Origin: Stenotrophomonas maltophilia
Lineage (GTDB): Bacteria > Pseudomonadota > Gammaproteobacteria > Xanthomonadales > Xanthomonadaceae
DNA: 35,152 nucleotides
Direction: 5' to 3'
Assembly: GCA_002386405.1 (NCBI GenBank)
Contig: DGIP01000220.1
Span: 436 to 35,587 of the forward strand
Shown here: positions 32,209-35,152 of the stretch, piece after piece
Numbering within the stretch: the first letter of the stretch is position 1
How the letters are laid out: each line of letters starts with the position of its first letter
Made by a program: the position numbers and the translations under genes
Notes under the pieces: model-generated
The model's database searches: none
What the model saw: the letters and a program-made list of their open reading frames with translations, nothing else
What the model was told of the DNA's origin: nothing

Positions 32209-32579
32209 CAACGGCGGGTGTCGGCTGCCGTGATCTGGGTGTCCTTGACCGGCGCCACGCCCAGCGACGAGGTCGGGTCGACGATCACCATGGTTTCGGT
32301 CGAGCCGTCCGGCCAGACCACCTGGAAGGTGCTGCCCGCCGGCAACGAGGCGAACGGCATGCCGCTCTGCGCGCGGTACACCGCGGCCACCTGGCTGGCA
32401 CCGGCGCGGCGCACGTCTTCCTGCGCCTTCACCGAGGTCAGGGTCACCTTCGACAACTTCCGATAGCGGTCATCGTAGGTGTCGATCATCACCAGGCCAA
32501 CGGCACCGGCCGAATACGCCACGAACAACGCCACCCAGAACCAGAATTTGGCGCCATGCACGAATCGACGATAATTCAT
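32208..32579 (-). CDS. Small membrane-anchored protein of unknown function
   Basis: A 123-residue protein with a single N-terminal membrane helix (about 12-33, FWFWVALFVAYSAGAVGLVM) and a periplasmic remainder without cysteines (for example SKVTLTSVKAQEDVRRAGASQVAAVYR and STFQVVWPDGSTETMVIVDPTSSLG). I do not recognise a family. It overlaps the upstream gene by 4 bp (ATGA) and the hydrolase by 1 bp, so the three are surely one transcript with coupled translation. The WPDGSTE stretch suggests a small beta domain. Function unknown. Confidence 0.8.
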   Translation of the reverse strand: MNYRRFVHGAKFWFWVALFVAYSAGAVGLVMIDTYDDRYRKLSKVTLTSVKAQEDVRRAGASQVAAVYRAQSGMPFASLPAGSTFQVVWPDGSTETMVIVDPTSSLGVAPVKDTQITAADTRR

Positions 32580-33535
32580 GACCGTTTGCTCCGCTTGATC
32601 AACTGCTCAACCAACGTTTTCATTTTCCCCGCACCTTGCCGCGAAACCGCAGCGTCATACACGAAAGTGGCGAAGTCCTGCCCACCGTCCTGCGAACAGA
32701 TCCCTCCGTTCGCGCAGAAATTGTTCATCAACACACTGTCTGGCCCGCACGCCATGCCCAGTTCGCACGCGGCCAGCCGCCAGGCCAGTTCGCTGAACTG
32801 GTCGCCCGCCACCAGGCCCTGCAGCGCGCCATCCCCGCTGGCGCGCTGGCCCATGGCGGTGGAAATGGCCATGTACGCCTCGGGATCGCGCGAGTCCATC
32901 ACCCGCTCCACCAGGTCGCGGCGATATTCGGGGCTGTCCTTGAGCGGCTGGCCGTCGGCGAACAGCGCCGCTTCGGCGGCCAGGTTGCCGGCGCGTGCGG
33001 CCAGCACCCGCTGGGAAACAATCAACGAACGGCCCAGGCCGTCGCTGGAAACGAAACCGGCGCAGCGCCGCGCCACGCGCTCGCGCGCCTGCACCATCGG
33101 CGAAGATGCGTTCATGCCCAGCCCGGTGAGCACGTTGTTGTCGAGCTGGTAACCACCCGGGTCCATCGCATAGATGGCGCAGTAGTCGTACACCCGGCTG
33201 ACCATCCAGCCCGCTTCGGCATTGCCATTGGCGGCCTGCAGGCGCAGGCGCTGGGCATAGGCGAACAGGTCGGTGTCGCCTTCGATATCGGCGCGGATGT
33301 CCAGCGGCAGACCCGACGGCACTGCGGTGCTGCGCTCATTGGCCAGCAACTGGCGGGCCAGCTGCTGTGCCTGCAGCGGCGCGGCCGAACCCGCCCCGAC
33401 CTGCAGTTCACTCACTGCCGCCGGTGCATGGTCGGCCTGCAGCGCACGACCGCCCGCGCGGTAGCCCACCACCCCCAGCAATGCCAGGGCCGGTACCACC
33501 AGCAGCCAGGTTTTGAGCGTGGGCGCGAGGGCCAT
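32576..33535 (-). CDS. Membrane-anchored periplasmic protein of unknown function, cysteine-rich
   Basis: A 319-residue protein with an N-terminal anchor or signal ([23 protein letters not shown], about 7-29) and a mostly helical body. Six cysteines are in the exported part ([36 protein letters not shown]), which fits disulfide bonds in the periplasm. The stretch [23 protein letters not shown] recalls a Sel1-like helix pair, but no full repeat is clear. It is the first gene of the three-gene operon and diverges from prmA with a 172-bp gap. A DsbD/TlpA pair elsewhere in the window could serve such a protein, though that link is only general. Function unknown. Confidence 0.8.
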   Translation of the reverse strand: MALAPTLKTWLLVVPALALLGVVGYRAGGRALQADHAPAAVSELQVGAGSAAPLQAQQLARQLLANERSTAVPSGLPLDIRADIEGDTDLFAYAQRLRLQAANGNAEAGWMVSRVYDYCAIYAMDPGGYQLDNNVLTGLGMNASSPMVQARERVARRCAGFVSSDGLGRSLIVSQRVLAARAGNLAAEAALFADGQPLKDSPEYRRDLVERVMDSRDPEAYMAISTAMGQRASGDGALQGLVAGDQFSELAWRLAACELGMACGPDSVLMNNFCANGGICSQDGGQDFATFVYDAAVSRQGAGKMKTLVEQLIKRSKRS

Positions 33536-33707
33536 TCAGCGGAACCGGTTCGATAGAGTCAGGCAGCAGGATGCGGAGTTTAGCAATGGCGTAACCTGTT
33601 GTCTTAACGCGCCATCGCGTCGCTTCTCACCGACTTATGAGACGGGCGCCGCCGTGACCGCCCGCAATCGTCTAGCATTCACCGTTTTCCGCAGGTCCTT
33701 ACCGCCC

Positions 33708-34628
33708 ATGCCGTTCCTGGAACTCACCCTCCACTGCACCGAAGCCACCCAGCCGCGCTATGAAAATGCGCTGGACGACGTGGGCGCGCTGGCGGTGACC
33801 CTGCTCGACGCCGATGCCGATACGAGCAACGAGCGCGCCATCCTGGAACCGGGCGTGGGCGAAACCCCGTTGTGGAACGACCTGGTGCTGAGCGCCCTGT
33901 TCCCCGCCGATACCAATGCGCTGGCGCTGCTGGCCGCACTGGAGGCCTTCGACCCGGGCCTGGAATGGAGCACTACGAGCTTCCGCGCGGTGCAGGACGA
34001 GGATTGGGAACGCGCCTGGCTGGACCAGTTCCAGCCGATGGCGTTCGGCGACCGCACCTGGATAGTGCCGTGGAACCACGAATTGCCCGAAGCCGCCCAG
34101 GCCGCCGATGCCGCCGTGGTGCGGCTGGACCCGGGCCTGGCGTTTGGTTCGGGTACCCACCCGACCACCGCGCTGTGCCTGCGCTGGCTGGATGGGCTGG
34201 CCACCGAAGGCGCGCTGGCCGGGCAGACCGTGCTGGATTTCGGCTGTGGCTCGGGCATCCTGGCGCTGGCCGCGCTCAAGCTTGGCGCGGCCAGGGCGGT
34301 GGGCGTGGACAACGACCCGCAGGCGGTACTCGCCACGGGCGACAACGCCGAGCGCAACGCGCTGCAGGACCGCATGCAGGTGTACCTGCCGGCCGACGAA
34401 CCGCAGGCCACCTACCCGGTGGTGGTGGCCAACATCCTGGCCTCGGCGCTCGATGCGCTGGCCGAAGTGCTGGCCACGCGCGTGGCGCCGGGCGGCCGCA
34501 TTGCGCTGTCGGGCATCCTGCACGGCCAGGAAGACGAACTGGTGGTGCGTTACGCGGCCTGGTTCGAACAGCTTGAAGTCGCACGCGACGACGACTGGAT
34601 GCGCATCACCGGCGTGCGCCGTGCTTGA
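33708..34628 (+). CDS. prmA: Ribosomal protein L11 methyltransferase
   Basis: A 306-residue SAM-dependent methyltransferase that trimethylates ribosomal protein L11. The N-terminal substrate-recognition domain ([30 protein letters not shown]) is followed by a linker with [25 protein letters not shown] and the catalytic domain, with [15 protein letters not shown] (about 140-154) and the SAM motif [14 protein letters not shown] (about 176-189), then ANILASAL. The ATG at 33708 matches the family N-terminus. It is followed 8 bp later by the DUF3426 gene, as in Xanthomonas and Stenotrophomonas genomes. Complete. Confidence 0.97.
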   Translation: MPFLELTLHCTEATQPRYENALDDVGALAVTLLDADADTSNERAILEPGVGETPLWNDLVLSALFPADTNALALLAALEAFDPGLEWSTTSFRAVQDEDWERAWLDQFQPMAFGDRTWIVPWNHELPEAAQAADAAVVRLDPGLAFGSGTHPTTALCLRWLDGLATEGALAGQTVLDFGCGSGILALAALKLGAARAVGVDNDPQAVLATGDNAERNALQDRMQVYLPADEPQATYPVVVANILASALDALAEVLATRVAPGGRIALSGILHGQEDELVVRYAAWFEQLEVARDDDWMRITGVRRA

Positions 34629-34636
34629 ATGACGCG

Positions 34637-35152
34637 ATGACCGAACCGACCCCGCCACCGCGACGTCCCCTGGCCACGTTCCTGCGTGCGTCCACCGAGC
34701 CCACGCCCGAGGCGGTCGACGAGGTCGCCCCGGACAGCGAGGTGGACAACAACGAGGACAATCCCGGTGTTGCCGAGGCGTACGTGGAGGACATCGAGCA
34801 GACCGAAGCGGACACCGACCCCGCTCCGGTCGCAGTGGTCGAGGCCATCGAGCCCAACGTTGCTGCCTCGCCCGCGCCCAGTTTCATGCGCGCACCCGAA
34901 CGCGCGCCGCCCACGCCGCGTTGGCAGTGGGCGCTGGTGGGCGGCCTGGTCGTGCTGCTGTCGCTGCAGATCGCCGTTGCCGACCGCGCGCGCCTGGCCG
35001 CCGATGCCGGCAGCCGGCCGTGGATAGCGGGGCTGTGCAGCGTGCTGCGCTGCAGCCTGCCGGCCTGGCAGGAACCGGCCGCCTTCAGCATGATCAGCCG
35101 CGATGTGCGGCCGGTGCCGGGTCAGCCGGGCGCGCTGCAGGTGCAGGCCAGC
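34637..35152 (+). CDS. DUF3426 domain protein, 3' end cut by the window
   Basis: The frame is open from the ATG at 34637 to the last base (172 codons, no stop). The N-terminal 90 residues are acidic and Pro/Glu/Ala-rich and look disordered. A membrane helix follows at about 95-114 (WQWALVGGLVVLLSLQIAVA). The periplasmic part begins LCSVLRCSLPAWQEPAAFSMISRDVRPVPGQPGALQVQAS, with the paired cysteines and the RDVRPVPG pattern of DUF3426. The MJ0042 zinc ribbon often found at the N-terminus of such proteins is absent. It follows prmA by 8 bp, which supports co-transcription. Confidence 0.85.
   Translation, partial: MTEPTPPPRRPLATFLRASTEPTPEAVDEVAPDSEVDNNEDNPGVAEAYVEDIEQTEADTDPAPVAVVEAIEPNVAASPAPSFMRAPERAPPTPRWQWALVGGLVVLLSLQIAVADRARLAADAGSRPWIAGLCSVLRCSLPAWQEPAAFSMISRDVRPVPGQPGALQVQAS

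Noticed and set aside
1..35152. tRNA, rRNA, CRISPR arrays, insertion sequences, phage or plasmid genes
   Set aside because: I looked for these and saw none: no transposase or integrase frames, no spaced repeats, no rRNA or tRNA-like stretches.

Overview
The window is chromosomal DNA of a high-GC gammaproteobacterium (about two thirds G+C by eye), most likely Stenotrophomonas or a close Xanthomonadaceae relative. Three things point there: aroQ-accB-accC near prmA and a DUF3426 gene; the protein set (short UvrA, DUF1254 lipoprotein, ECF41 sigma factor); and two inverted pairs of short palindromes tagged GTAG/CTAC, the form of the SMAG repeats described in Stenotrophomonas maltophilia. I see no tRNA, rRNA, CRISPR array, insertion sequence or phage gene.

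Layout. (1) 1-2183: dsbD (5' end missing) overlapping a TlpA-like thioredoxin gene, ending in a GTAG repeat pair. (2) 2192-7323, minus: a UvrA that lacks the UvrB-binding domain, and a large chemoreceptor. (3) 7419-10604, minus: a tight four-gene set of two NmrA-like oxidoreductase paralogues flanking an Ohr-like peroxidase and a bestrophin-like channel. (4) 10733-13635: a LysR gene overlapping an 87-residue orphan sigma region-4 gene (minus), diverging from an ECF41 sigma factor gene that overlaps a 3-methyladenine glycosylase gene (plus). (5) 13653-16375: M23 peptidase, zinc-ribbon membrane protein, DUF1254 lipoprotein and a stand-alone receiver. (6) 16396-20391: three regulator/enzyme pairs (TetR with DJ-1/PfpI, ArsR with ArsC, LysR with an isochorismatase-type hydrolase). 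(7) 20411-26571: SRPBCC protein, membrane AraC regulator, exported PfpI-NTF2 fusion, a lower-GC orphan, AraC/SDR divergent pair and a small periplasmic protein. (8) 26760-29133: aroQ, accB, accC. (9) 29197-33535, minus: a 723-residue protein with a degenerate ADP-ribosyltransferase-like C-terminus and a three-gene anonymous operon. (10) 33708-end: prmA and a DUF3426 gene that runs off the window.

How it fits together. The middle 15 kb is a dense set of small regulators beside enzymes that deal with peroxides, electrophiles, alkylation and arsenate. The most interesting part is the ECF41 locus. A sequence matching the ECF41 promoter consensus (TGTCACA, 16 bp, CGTC) lies in the divergent gap and points at the orphan region-4 gene and lysR, with the predicted start of transcription almost at the ATG. 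Downstream of lysR, a T-N11-A palindrome sits about 66 bp upstream of a plausible start for the oxidoreductase/peroxidase operon. This suggests a cascade from ECF41 to (region-4 protein plus LysR) to the redox operon. It is an inference from sequence and untested.
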